This document shows positions 13,954-25,105 of a stretch of DNA of 64,000 nt, one piece after another. A program made the translations under genes and the position numbers. Where the stretch lies: positions 3,100,001 through 3,164,000 of the forward strand of contig OX388348.1 of assembly GCA_947579665.1 (NCBI GenBank), read 5' to 3'. Numbering within the stretch: position 1 is the stretch's first letter; every line of letters begins with the position of its first letter. Below the pieces are notes generated by a model. That model was not told where the DNA came from and made no database searches. It saw only the letters and a program-made list of their open reading frames with translations. Source of the DNA: Sympetrum striolatum (taxonomy: Eukaryota; Arthropoda; Insecta; Odonata; Libellulidae).

Positions 13954-15055
13954 ACCGTATTCTCTGGTAAATAGCACGCACCTACTAGATAACACGCATT
14001 TTAAAAATCTCTTCACTCTGAGAAATGTATAGATAACACGCATTTCAAAAATTTCTTCTCTGTGATATATGTATTGATAACGCGCATTTCAAATTTGTAC
14101 TATTTTTCATAAAGGGCTTTTATGTTATGATGCTGTTTACGCCACAGCAAAATCATTTTAACTACCTTTCTATGCACAAATGAACTAGGAAATAAACAAT
14201 TTTGAAAGTGGTATCGAAGGTATTTCAATAGTACCTAATTATATTTATTATTGAAAGGCCATGGAAGAAAGAAAAGCAAAAACACGCAAATCGTACACGG
14301 CTCAGTTTAAGCTGGAAGTTATTCAGTTTGCAAAAGTTAATGGAAATCGTGCAGCAGGGAGAAAATTCAATGTAAATGAAGCCAGTGTGAGAGAGTGGCG
14401 AAAGAATGAGGAGGTTTTTAAGAAACTGCATCGTGGAAAACGAGCCATGCGCTACAGAAAGTGTTTCTGGCCAACACTCGAAAAACAAATTTACGACTGA
14501 ACTACTCGTGAACGATCAAGAGGAATAAGACTATCAACAACTAGAATTTTACTTCAAGCAAAGCAAATTGCACGAGAGAAAAACATAATTGACTTCAAAG
14601 CATATCCCTCTTGGGGATTCCGGTTCATGATGAGAAATAATTTAAGTGTTCGTGCCTCGACAAGCATTGGTCAGAAACTACCTGTAGATTGTGAGGCCAA
14701 GATGATAAAATTTAGACAGTTTGTGAAAGAGTGCATTTTCGAAGTGGAAGAAATGCATGTGGGTAATATGGATGAGGTCCCAGTAAGTTTTGACCTTCCA
14801 ACTGCAAGGACTGTGAATCTTAAAGGTGCAAAGGAAGTGTCCATTACTATGACAGGACACGAAAAGTCAAATTTTACTGTTGTATTGTGCATAACATCAG
14901 ATGGTTCCAAGCTATTTCCTATGGTGATATTTAAGAGGAAAACCATTCCAAAGGGGCGTTTTTCGAAAGACCTTATTGTTACCACAAATGAAAAAGGATG
15001 GATGAATAAAGAAATGATGAAGACCTGGTTGGATAATGTTTGGAAAAAACGTAAA
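13954..15055 (+). mobile_element. Pogo/Tigger-like DNA transposon, 5' part only
   Basis: The left end (from about 13954, CCGTATTCTCTGG) is followed by tandem subterminal repeats with GATAACACGCAT, GATAACACGCAT and GATAACGCGCAT at about 13988-14095. A transposase frame begins at 14261. Homology stops near 15055, after the WLDNVWKKR segment, where an unrelated sequence begins, so the right half including the right inverted repeat is missing. Confidence 0.75.
14261..15055 (+). pseudogene. Pogo-family transposase with Psq/Brinker-like HTH, broken
   Basis: The frame opens MEERKAKTRKSYTAQFKLEV and continues through NGNRAAGRKFNVNEASVREW, a Psq/Brinker-type helix-turn-helix typical of pogo transposases. 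A TGA at 14498-14500 interrupts the frame. The same frame continues as TTRERSRGIRLSTTRILLQA and then, through 14627, into the catalytic core. The first DDE aspartate is visible in NMDEVPVSFD, followed by the conserved SITMTGHEKSNFTVVLCITS. The second and third acidic residues are lost because the match stops near 15055. One stop plus the truncation make it non-functional. Confidence 0.85.
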
Positions 15056-15273
15056 CATGCTTTGAGTTCTATTTCTTTTTATCCCAAAAATTGGCGCAAT
15101 GCATTTTTATCTTTCACATATTACACCGAATTTCGAGATTTAAAAAAATTCCCGGAATGACAAAGAATTGAAATTCAGGAATCCAACAGATGAAAAAATT
15201 ATCTATTGAATCTTCTAAAGAGTTTTTCGAAAATGACCCTGATTTCCAATTTAGACTGGTGTAAATATATACT

Positions 15274-15336
15274 TCAAGGTGCTTAGAGATGTAGTCAATA
15301 GGAAACCCAATCTCTATATATCTCTAGGCACCTTGA
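15274..15336. repeat. Imperfect inverted repeat (17-bp arms)
   Basis: TCAAGGTGCTTAGAGAT (15274-15290) pairs with ATCTCTAGGCACCTTGA (15320-15336), with one G-T wobble position and a 29-nt loop. It lies in repeat-derived sequence between the two transposase remnants. Confidence 0.75.
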
Positions 15337-15942
15337 TTTTGAATTCTATGTCTTTCCGGAAAGTATTTTTTATGTAATAGTTGGCGCAATGCAATCTAAC
15401 GGGAAAATTCGTGATTTTGGGGGCATCTAATTTTGAACCCATGATAGTTAGGAAGGATATCTGAATTTTCCTGGGGATATGAGTTTGGGCCATTTACAAA
15501 AATATAAGCTGCCCAATCCTTCCAGAAGTTTGGCCCCTGAATTTGTATCTTCCTACATATATGAATCAGTGAATCAGGAGAGGCGTTGACACATAATAGA
15601 TAGATGTATGCATATATTTATCCGAGGAAGGGATTATATCTAATAGTTATAAACGAGTATGGTATGCTAATCGAAAGGTATTTTTGAGCAAGTCATTTTG
15701 AGTAAAAAGCCTAGAAACTAATCATCACCATGCTAAATAATCGTTTATCTCATCGGTTAAGAGTTCACAATTACTTTTAAAATTTCTACAATGTATACCT
15801 TACGGAAAAATCGGGATAAACCTGGCGTCAACCTCAAGATGTTTTGGGTTACATTTCATCCATATAAAATAAGATGATAATATTCTATGTGCGAAATGTA
15901 AGGTCTCAACCTATGCCCTCCTTTTCCTATATATTCACAACT

Positions 15943-15978
15943 CACAAGATATTCTCCTATAAAGGAGAATATCTTGTG
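15943..15978. repeat. Perfect 16-bp inverted repeat with 4-nt loop
   Basis: CACAAGATATTCTCCT (15943-15958), loop ATAA, then AGGAGAATATCTTGTG (15963-15978). Pairing is perfect. The surrounding 15.1-16.4 kb contains several related GGCGCAATGC-bearing segments (near 15090, 15385 and 16270), so this is inside an undefined repeat family. Confidence 0.85.
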
Positions 15979-17401
15979 TGCCCTGGTGTCGAATGCAGGA
16001 TAGTTAAGGAAACATTTTAATGCTTTTCTTAATTATACGGATATCTATCGATATAAAAAGCGCGAACGCAATATTTTACAGGTAATTTCTCCGTAAAAAA
16101 ATACCTCCAATGTATTTTAAATTGGACATATTTTCACCGGTCTAGCATCAAACGAAGGATCATTTTTGAGGAATTCTCTCCAATTTATGTTAAATATTCA
16201 CAACTCTCGGAATCATAAATAAGAGTAATCTATCTTTCCAGTAAGAACTTTTTAAATAATCCCAAAAATGGGCGCAATGCCTTCCTGTCGGAAAGTAGGC
16301 AATTTCAGGGCCTCCTGGTTTCGAACCTCTGACAGTTAAGAACGACTTTTCCATACATTGTATTGTTTTGAATGGCCCTAACAGAGCAGCAACAAACGGA
16401 TGATTGAACAGTCGATACTTGTGAGCTATCGTAGCCGTTGAGAAATAACTATTTCCTGTTCTTTTCTCAGGATGAATTATATAAGCGACGTATGTTTTAC
16501 CGACTGCTAAAATCGCATACACCATGTGTAAATAACTTTTTACCAAATAAGATTAACGGGCGTCATTAACAAAGCATTGCTTGTATTCAAGATCGGTAAG
16601 TTGAGTACGATAATAGATTCCATCCTAAACACAAGGAAGCTCTGCGGAGGATCTGCTGCGGTACACAGGGCGAAGGTATTGTCTTCTTCTCATTATATCC
16701 TTCACCTGTTGGGCTACTATTTCCGAGTTAGACAATACCTCGTGCAGATGACAAGAGGGACATCTTCATAGCAGGGGTTCAGGGGGATTCTCAGGTATTC
16801 TTTGTTTCACTTTCTCCTTTTCCCAAAAGGGCATTTCTATAGGCATCAAATATGGCACGCTTCCGACATTCTTGTAGGCAAAGTCCTAGCCACCCCACTG
16901 CATAGGTCCTCTCTCTGAAATGGAAGGGCTTGGAAAAACCCAGCAGATCTCCTGTGGATTTTTGTGTCCTGTATGAATTTGGGGAAAGGAACGATTTGAG
17001 GCTCAATTGCGCTCTTGGATTAGGATTTCGATTTTCAAAAGGGGAATAGCCGTTCTGAAATTTAGTTCTTCTCCATCTGCAAAGGACGAAGGTCGGTGTC
17101 GCTGTGATTTTTCTCTTCATATTTTTTCGTAGGGTAGTGAATATAATTCAGTGAAATATTTTATAACGTCTTCGAGTTTTGATAGAGAGTTAAATCCTCA
17201 AATGTTAACATGTTGGTGCAACATAAATCTGATTCTTCTTTTTTTGCCTGAAGTGCGCTGATATTGCTAAGAAAAATAATTCATGGTAAACAAACTTTTA
17301 CTAGACCACTAATTTATTATCCGAATAACACGACCTATGTTTTAGTAGCATCGCTATCCACAGGTGACAAAATAAAAACACACTTCCGAATATATACACT
17401 C

Positions 17402-17850
17402 ATGCCTCAGTTAAGTCCAAGAAAACCTAATCAAATAGTAGGCATGCTAATTGCTAAAACACCAGTTTAGGAGATAGCGCTAGAATTTGGTGTTTCATAT
17501 GTAACCGTTTATGCATTTAAGAAAAGGTGGGAGGAAACTCTATCCGTCGATCGTAAGGAGGTCTCAGGGAGGCCAAGAGTCACAACAGAGATAGAGGATC
17601 GGCGTATAGTCGATCGCATACTGCTGAATCCATTTTCAACAGCAGAGGAGGCGAGGTAACAAAACGACGTATTTATTTACTGCATCATATATCAGTGGGT
17701 TTCTTCCCTCTGCGTGGTATATATTATGGAAATGTATTCTCTACAATTTTCAACTAGGCATGCTGTTGGACTGAATATCAGCCATGATACTGTCCACCGG
17801 AGGCTGCGTTTCCATGGGCTGGAAGCCAGACGTGCAGCAGTAAAGGAGAT
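17402..17850 (+). pseudogene. Tc1/mariner-like transposase remnant with an intron-like insertion
   Basis: The frame starts MPQLSPRKPNQIVGMLIAKT and meets a TAG stop at 17468-17470. It continues as EIALEFGVSYVTVYAFKKRW (helix-turn-helix), SGRPRVTTEIEDRRIVDRIL and ends FSTAEEAR at 17655. A 102-bp segment (17656-17757) follows that begins GTAACA and ends ACTAG. Removing it restores the frame as HAVGLNISHDTVHRRLRFHG. The match stops after RRAAVKE near 17850, before the catalytic DDE/D core, so the gene is truncated as well as interrupted. Confidence 0.85.
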
Positions 17851-18489
17851 TATTTATTATATTAATATTATTAAGAATTATTTAGGAGAATATTTTTTTA
17901 TTTTTGTATGCTAGCTTAAGGATTAATATATATTATTAAGTATATTATTTTTTATCATTTTAATGTTTATATAGCCTGCGTTTTCGCAGGTTTTTTTCAC
18001 CCCCCTACTTGTGTGGGTGTTTTCCCGAATAGTGGGTTTTTTCTTCATCAGCCTTCAGCTGCGAAGATGTTTTCCCACAAACAAATTCTCTTTCCAATGT
18101 TTATTGATAAAGTATCATTCTACAAGAGTTGTCTTCTTTGTGTTTGTTTTGTTTCACATATTTTGTAATCAATTTTAGTATTTAATGAAACAGACTTAGC
18201 CTAACCTGTGATAAGAAACTCACGCGAATAATTTTAATTCAGAATATCTGACTTAACTAAGATTAATGACCGTTGTCCAATAGCCCAAAGTTAATTGATT
18301 TGCTGGAATATTGAGTCGATATAATATCATAACCTAAAAAATTGAACCTACGGCCATTTTGGGCGTTAATATCCATCGATTTCTAAAGAAATAGCTCAAC
18401 TTAATTCATTTTGTTTCCCAATCTCGCTAGTGCCGCAAATAGCATAACAACAGATATTCTCCTTCAACTCACTTTTGTATTGCATTGTT

Positions 18490-18690
18490 AAAAGCCCTCA
18501 AAAGCTTAGGGCCTTTAGTTCATAGGCCCCAACCGAGAATAGAACCCGAAACCGTCGGGTCGGAAGCGAACCCAGAAGGGTTCCTTGGGCTGCGATAGTT
18601 CTAAACAGTAGGTCGTCGCGACTTCGGAAGGTGCAAGGGCAGCATGCAAAGGAGACCTAACGGTATTTAAGGTGGAGCGGCGGTGTTGCA
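18490..18690. repeat. GC-richer repeat-like patch, possible SINE fragment
   Basis: This patch stands out from its AT-rich surroundings. On the minus strand it contains GGGTTCTATTCTC, which resembles a pol III B box with mismatches. No target duplication or tail was found, so the assignment is tentative. Confidence 0.3.
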
Positions 18691-20198
18691 AGATATGCGG
18701 CAGAACCCTTTTCTTGAATTATGTACCCTAACCTTATATTTCACGCAAAACATAAAAACTCTCAACTAAAATCTGAAAAATTTAAGATACTTTTGCGGGC
18801 CATTGTACCTCTCTATGCTTCTCTTCCATGGTCCCCACTATACAACTATTCCTTCTAATGACCGATGATTTTCAGATTTAATTCACCTCTTCATAAGCCA
18901 AGCATTGCTAAATATGTCTTTCCTCAAATTTTGCTAATCAATTCCTACTCAAATATATGACCTTTAGCATACCTTCGTAACATATCAAAGGCTTCTTTTT
19001 CTCCCCACCAAAGGATTTCCTTTTTATCTGCACTGCTAAGCCTCACTCAAGGTCTACAGTCTTTCAAGGTAAGACCACAACCCAAACATCTTCTAGATCG
19101 CTTATGTAACATTTAAATTTACAACTTTTATTGACAAATTTCACTCTTTCAAGATAGCTTATCTAATTTGAATAATTTGCAAGTGTCTTTATTTATTTCA
19201 CCTCCACTAGCCTCTTTTCCACCAAGTAGTAAAAGCCATACTACAGTCAGGGTCTCCTCTCACAACCAGATAACACCAACTTAACCTTATATATGCTACA
19301 CTTTCTTTACTGGCATTATAATCCACGTTTTTACAGCAATATAATCAAAATATAATAAAATTTTAACTATCTAAATAAATTATCTCTACAAAATAGTAAA
19401 TATATTTGGTAGATTTTCTCAAAATTTCTAATTTTGTGAGTCACCCTCATTTTCCTGTATCCCATTCAGCATACAAATTGCCAAATTTAGATGTATTACA
19501 TGATAATACTGTTCAACAAGGAAAGTTTAAACATGTTAACTAAGGCAAGCCCAAAAATTGAGTAAATTCCATTAGAGGAATCTCTTTAATGTCTCGGATG
19601 CCGGCATAACTTTATCATTTTTTTACACTGAATTTGTCTTTCTATAAATGAACTTTAGATTAATCAATTTTATTGATTGGTGGATATTAAATATTTACTC
19701 AGCAGAAACCCTGTTATCTCAGGCATAAGACACCTCCCATCCGATAAATTTTCAATTAAAATATATGAAGCATAAAAACTATCATTTAGAGGGGGATGGC
19801 AAACAAATCAGTGAATGGGAAAGAATTAAATCATTTGGTGCAAGTAGTAAATTAAGAAGAAATGCTTGAAAATGTTGGGGAAGGCAAAAAATTCCCACCA
19901 TCTTGAGTACAAACTTAAAGAGAAAACAGAAGGGGAGAAATATAAACCACATTTTTAAAAGCTATCTCAGGTGTTCTAAGGATGTTCATGAGACCTAGCA
20001 TTCATCAAAGTGAGAAACTGCACATGAAAACTTTAATAATTTGTTGATTCATTATAGCATAATTGGGTACTTCCTGTAAGTGTTCAATATATTATTATTA
20101 AAACTAATCATCTGAGGTCAAAATTGGACGAAGCAGGGAACTCTTACTCTTTACAACTTATAGTGGAAAATAGTTGAAATAGGACCACGAATACTTGC

Positions 20199-21287
20199 CT
20201 GAGTGTGAACCTTATTTCCAGGTGAAGGTGGGGGATCATCCATCGTTGAAGAGGGACTCAGGGCGACTTTGACAGTACCTCCAGGAACTCCAAGTCTGGT
20301 TTGAAACATGGCTGTTAGAGTGTTCATGTCGACAGTCACAGCTGGGATGGCAAAGTGAGTACCAGGTGGCATTTGAACATTCGGGGGTGGTGGTAAAATA
20401 CAGGGGAGCATGTGAAAAATTTGGCTGTTGTTAGTATTGCTGTTGTTATTGCTATTATTATTATTCTCTCTAGGCCTGAACCCTGGCGGAGGATCCACAC
20501 CCTCCTCTATCTCCCTTGCACGCTCCAATCTGGCCAATTCATCGCAGTCTTCAATAGGGAAATCTATAAGTGCCTGTGCTGCAGACTGAAGCATATCTAC
20601 ATGGCTTCTATGTCGATTTCGGAAGGCGTCTGCTGCTTCGGACTCCCCTGGCCTCGAGGGACCCGCCCTGCGGCTAGACCCTTCTCGAACGACTGACTTG
20701 TTATCTGCTTCGAATATAACACCGGGACCTAAAAGGTGTTCCTCCGTGGTACGGAAACCTGTGCAGACGCAAGAATCTCCGCTGGAAGAAGGCTCTGAGA
20801 TCTCAACTTCGCCAGATTTTAATCCTCCACCTTTGAGCTTTCCATTCAAACGTGATGCCCAATGGGTACCTCGCTTCTTTCGGGTTCCTGAAGAGCTACT
20901 GGAGTCTTTGGAGGACTTTGTCTTGACCCTGGGAGTGTTCTTTCGACTTCTGTTTTCTACCGTTTCCCTTCGGGGCCGAATGACACCTATGGCTCCATAT
21001 CCCCCAGCATCTTCCGTCGAAACTAAGTTAGGTGAGCACTGACAAGGCGGTATAGGACTGTTCTCTTGCTTCACCGCTCCCTCTGATGATGCATTTCCTT
21101 CGCTTTCATCAGTCGAACTTTGGTACTCCATCGATTGAGACATCTGCGCTTCACTCGAGTTAGATGATTCGCTCTGAGACACCTCTGATTTAGGGCTTTT
21201 AGCTGCGTCGCCTTCTGGCAAACATTCGATTCGCCTACCTTCCATGAAACGAAATAGCCCTCTTAGACCACTTAACTTTTGGCCCAT
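20199..21287 (-). CDS. SOCS5/SOCS4-type suppressor of cytokine signalling, exon 1 (long N-terminal region)
   Basis: ATG at 21287-21285 opens MGQKLSGLRGLFRFMEGRRI and the exon gives residues 1-363. As in SOCS4/5 proteins, the N-terminus is long, serine-rich and largely disordered. It has a basic stretch around PRVKTKSSKDSS...KKRGTHWASRLNGKLKGG and a conserved acidic/aromatic patch around MLQSAAQALIDFPIEDCDEL. Near its end is a run of alternating Asn and Ser (NNNNSNNNSNTNNS), encoded by an AAT/AAC-type repeat, then PCILPPPPNVQMPPGTHFAI. It ends GNKVHTQ, joining to VDYIHCL in exon 2 at 13590. The total of 533 aa is close to vertebrate SOCS5. Reading past 20199 only adds intronic codons before a stop. 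Confidence 0.93.
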
Positions 21288-24200
21288 TATATCTCCCTAA
21301 CGAAAACCTACATGGCAGCAGTCCAAGAAAGTTAACCATAGTTTCGTCAAAACCATTCGGTATTCCTAAAAAATGGTCTTGATCGACAAGATCTTCCTGC
21401 GTAGACGATATTTTGCAGGGTAAACAGTACTCCACTCAAACACAACGAAAACTTGACGGATGAGTTTTAGCGGATCTTAAATAGCAATTTTGTTAATAAT
21501 TAAACAAAACTTTCCACAGCCTTATGTTCTTGTGCGACTTTCTTCAAACAGGACGAAGACACTGAAAAGCAAATGAGAATATTAGCTGTTAAGACAATAA
21601 AACAGTAAATTTCATCATATTTGAATGACTGGCGTGACGATTTCCAACCATTATGAGGCCATAAAAATAATATGTCATCACAGTTCTACACCATCATTGT
21701 GCAAAGTGCACCACCCAGACAGCATGAACTAAATGCGGAATACACTCCAAACATGTAAACTATAACCTCTTATTTTATGTTTAACTTAAAAACAATATTT
21801 ATTAAGCAACGATTTAAAATGTAATGCCTAATTAGTTTACAAGCATCTTCGATTCTAAGTGTAATGAATGAAGTAATACGGTGTTGCTTGTAGTAAGGGT
21901 TTCATTCATGAACATACCTCAGCTCCAACAAATAGACAGATTGTCATTCCAGACACTGCACCGATGATTTTGATTGCAAGATGATTGCAGATAAAAATAG
22001 AAATTTTAATATGTAATAAAATTCAACGGAAATGAAAATATTCCAAATCCTTATTTCTTAACTTAACGTACACTGACATGTCTAACCAGAACGTGAAGAA
22101 ATGTATTTAAACACCAGATGGCACTACTTTAAATTACTTGATTCATTGATGGTTGCACGATGAAATGAAGGAATATAGTTCAAAAACATAGACTCACGTA
22201 GCTCGAATATTTACTTAATCTATAATTATATTAAAGCTAATTTTATGAAAACCAATTTGTAAATGACTTTTAAAAGTTTTTATTCCGATTAACTGCACTG
22301 TCTGACGGTAGGTGGTGACATGGTAGGCTCGCAGAACACTTCAGTGCCGGAAGTATGGTGCACTGTTGTAGGTGAACAGGTGTCTATTTTTTTCTTTCTC
22401 AGTTGTTCTGTGGTAAGTTGACCGACTCAGGGACGAAAAGTGATAATTTTCGTAATTGGACGCACGAAGCCAAATTTCCAGATTCAAATGAATGATATCA
22501 TATTAAAAATGTGAACTGCTCTATCAAAAATTCTTAATGTCATTCCAGTTTCTTTAATCGATGATTTGCTGCAACGGCTGCAACAAATGCATTGATTGTT
22601 GATAAGAGATGGTTGTTAACAACAGCAATCAATTTTTTTAGACATGGGATTATCAGTCATTGCCGATTGTAATAACGTATCCCAAAAGTGTTGCAGGCAC
22701 GTATTCACGTTTCTTTTAATTATCAATCATTGCTATATTACAATTAAAGGACTAGAAATCGGTCAACAGGCTCTTTTCTTTGGAATCCAGCGTAAGTAAT
22801 AACTTAGTTGAAAGGACATACTTAACTCTTGTTTAATGGCTTAATAGCTCGTATCTCAATGATCTTGGTTAGGTACATATTATTTCTGTATAGCTTCATT
22901 TACCCAAAATTTCCCCTTTGCCATGCCACTTTTTCTCCTTAGTAGCTTATATCCTTTGTATCGTGAGACAACTTTTGCCCGTTTTCTCCATTGTCCCATC
23001 CTGCTTTCCACTACTTTCCTTATAAATCCCATCTCATTGTTCCACCCACTCATTTCCCATTCCTTATTTCATCAATCAATACCTTTTCCAGCACTTCCTT
23101 ACCCCTTTCTTCCCATCTGACTTAATTGTTATATTCTATTCATCTCTAATATCCAGTCCTCTATAGAGGTTAAGACGCCCTTTCTAAAAATGTTTTGTTT
23201 GGTGGATTTTTGCGTATCTACTTCTTCTAGCCCTTTTTAATCTTCCATCCCTGAAACAAAGATAGCTCAAACTGGCATTGATCATCATGTTTAAGTTACT
23301 ACTTTAATTATTCAACCTCACTTTGATTCCTTAACGACTTTAATAACTAGTTTTCCTAATTAATTTTCATCCAAACATTTTATCATTTAGTGACTTTAAT
23401 AGTATTCATAAACACTTATCAGAATCCAAATTGCTACTTTCTCCAACTGTATCCTTTCTATTATCATGACTGATAACTTAACTTAGGTATTTTTAGTGAA
23501 AGTTGTGTATATTGACAGCCTCTTCTAAACGCACACTTATTCAAAAAACCCACACAAAATATGTACTCTCTAAACCACTCTAAATAAAAGTTTCATTCTT
23601 TAAATTACCTCAACATACATTTTGCAGCACAAATTCCTTTCCTTCTCAGAAAACCAAACTGGTCTCGTCATTTCCCCTCTCTCCTTTTGTTTGGGACCCT
23701 TGGAATTACTCGTGCTGCATATGCGATTGAATTGACATTTCAAGATGTACCTACAAAGCAGTGCCCAACATTCTATAGCATTGCCATTTTTATAGTAGAA
23801 TAATTTTTTTCAAAAACTGTGGATCACTTGCCTGAATTGCAAATTTTCTAACAAAGATCAGGAAAATATTTCTTACCTTGTTCCCCAAGATTTTTTTAAA
23901 ACTTTACAAGGATATCATGAATGCTGCTCCTTTTAATTTGATGCATTGCTGTTTCACTTCACTATTTAATTTCTTTGGTTCGACAGTATTCCTCGTTCAC
24001 TTTCCATTCTCATATACGAAGGTTTCAAGCCCTTGCAATGCATCTACATATTTTTACGTAGCATGGATTATGGCTTTCACATAATTCTACCTTTTACCAC
24101 AGTATTGCTAGTGATTTCCTCAGTAAATCAACACTTCCTTTTATATTCAACTTTATTTCATCGCATGGTCCTTTCACCACAGTTTCCACGCTATATTTAT

Positions 24201-25105
24201 TTTTCATCTTAGGTCATTATTTAGCACCATTAGCATCCTTATGCAATATTCTTCCTTGTAAAGAATTCTATGATGGAATTCTCAGCCTACAAATAGTCCT
24301 CAGCTATTTGTCCTCGATGATCTTACCTGTATTTCAAAGAAAAGTAGATTAACAGCTCAGAGATTGGTCATAATGGAGATGATATTCTCATCAAATTTGT
24401 AAGATTGAATTTAAAAGTACCTTTCAGGTATAAATCTGGCTCACTTGATAGTACATCTGAATTGTCTATTGTTCAACATAAAATAGAAGAAAGATACCTG
24501 AGCTTAAATTTTTGATTTAGAAGTTTATAATATGAATACAATTTCAGCTTGCAATAAGATATTAGCAATCAATTAGGTAACAGAAATATCAAAGGGATAA
24601 CAAAGAATTTTAACAGAAATGCTAACTTGCCATTGATAAAATCAGATGAATTCACATAATTCTGCGTTATTATTATAAAACAACCGTGGTAATATAAGTG
24701 AAATTTAAGACTAAAAATTAAAAGAATAAAGCACAGGTCAACGAGTTTCTAATAATCAGAATCTGAGATGCAAAGAGCAGGATATAGAACTCTACATTGA
24801 GGAAAATAAACTTATTCAAGTAATTAAACAATAGCCTTGTTTATGCAGATAATAATACAACACAAGACGATTCACATTCAGAGAAAATAGAATAAAAATG
24901 AACAAATCTGCCCATTTGGTGTCTCACACTAAAATATATTTCTTACAAAACGTGATGTTCAAAACTTGGTCCATAGTTGAGGACTTAAAATTATGCGTAA
25001 TTTAACAATTTATTGCACACAAACCACTGTGATGCATCCACTATCAATAAAATTCTTGAGGAAAAAATACAGAAGATGCTGCAAGAAAAACTAAATCGAA
25101 GTGCA
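21288..25105. other. Intergenic region between ERGIC2 (3' side) and SOCS (5' side)
   Basis: No confident exon was seen. The first few hundred bases left of 21700 should include the SOCS 5'UTR and promoter, and the right end should include the ERGIC2 3'UTR. A pyrimidine-rich block at about 22900-23700 looks like degenerate repeat sequence; a minus-strand reading has weak reverse-transcriptase resemblance that I could not substantiate. Confidence 0.4.

Larger units (their letters stand above)
13591..20198 (-). other. 6.6 kb GC-AG intron of the SOCS gene, hosting several mobile elements
   Basis: Exon 1 ends CAG at 20199 and the intron begins GCAAGTATTC, a GC donor with an otherwise strong consensus. 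It ends TTCATTTCAG before GTG GAC at 13590. Joining at exactly these points gives [10 protein letters not shown], the family's conserved junction. The nearby GT (GTATTC, four bases downstream) would break the frame. The intron contains the pogo-like remnant, hairpins, the Tc1/mariner remnant and mostly AT-rich sequence from 18.7 to 20.1 kb. Confidence 0.9.

Noticed and set aside
17850..17995. A second intron in the Tc1/mariner remnant (GTAAAG to TATATAG)
   Set aside because: The sequence after 17970 does not clearly continue the transposase, so this is more simply a truncation.
20195..20198. GT four bases into the SOCS intron as the true donor
   Set aside because: Using GTATTC would add four bases and shift the frame before the conserved VDYIHCL junction; the GC donor keeps it.
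20412..21042. Plus-strand reading frames opposite SOCS exon 1
   Set aside because: They are shadows of the real minus-strand coding exon, which has family-level conservation.
21235..21435. Upstream reading frame overlapping the SOCS start codon
   Set aside because: It begins at GTG rather than ATG and has no conserved content.
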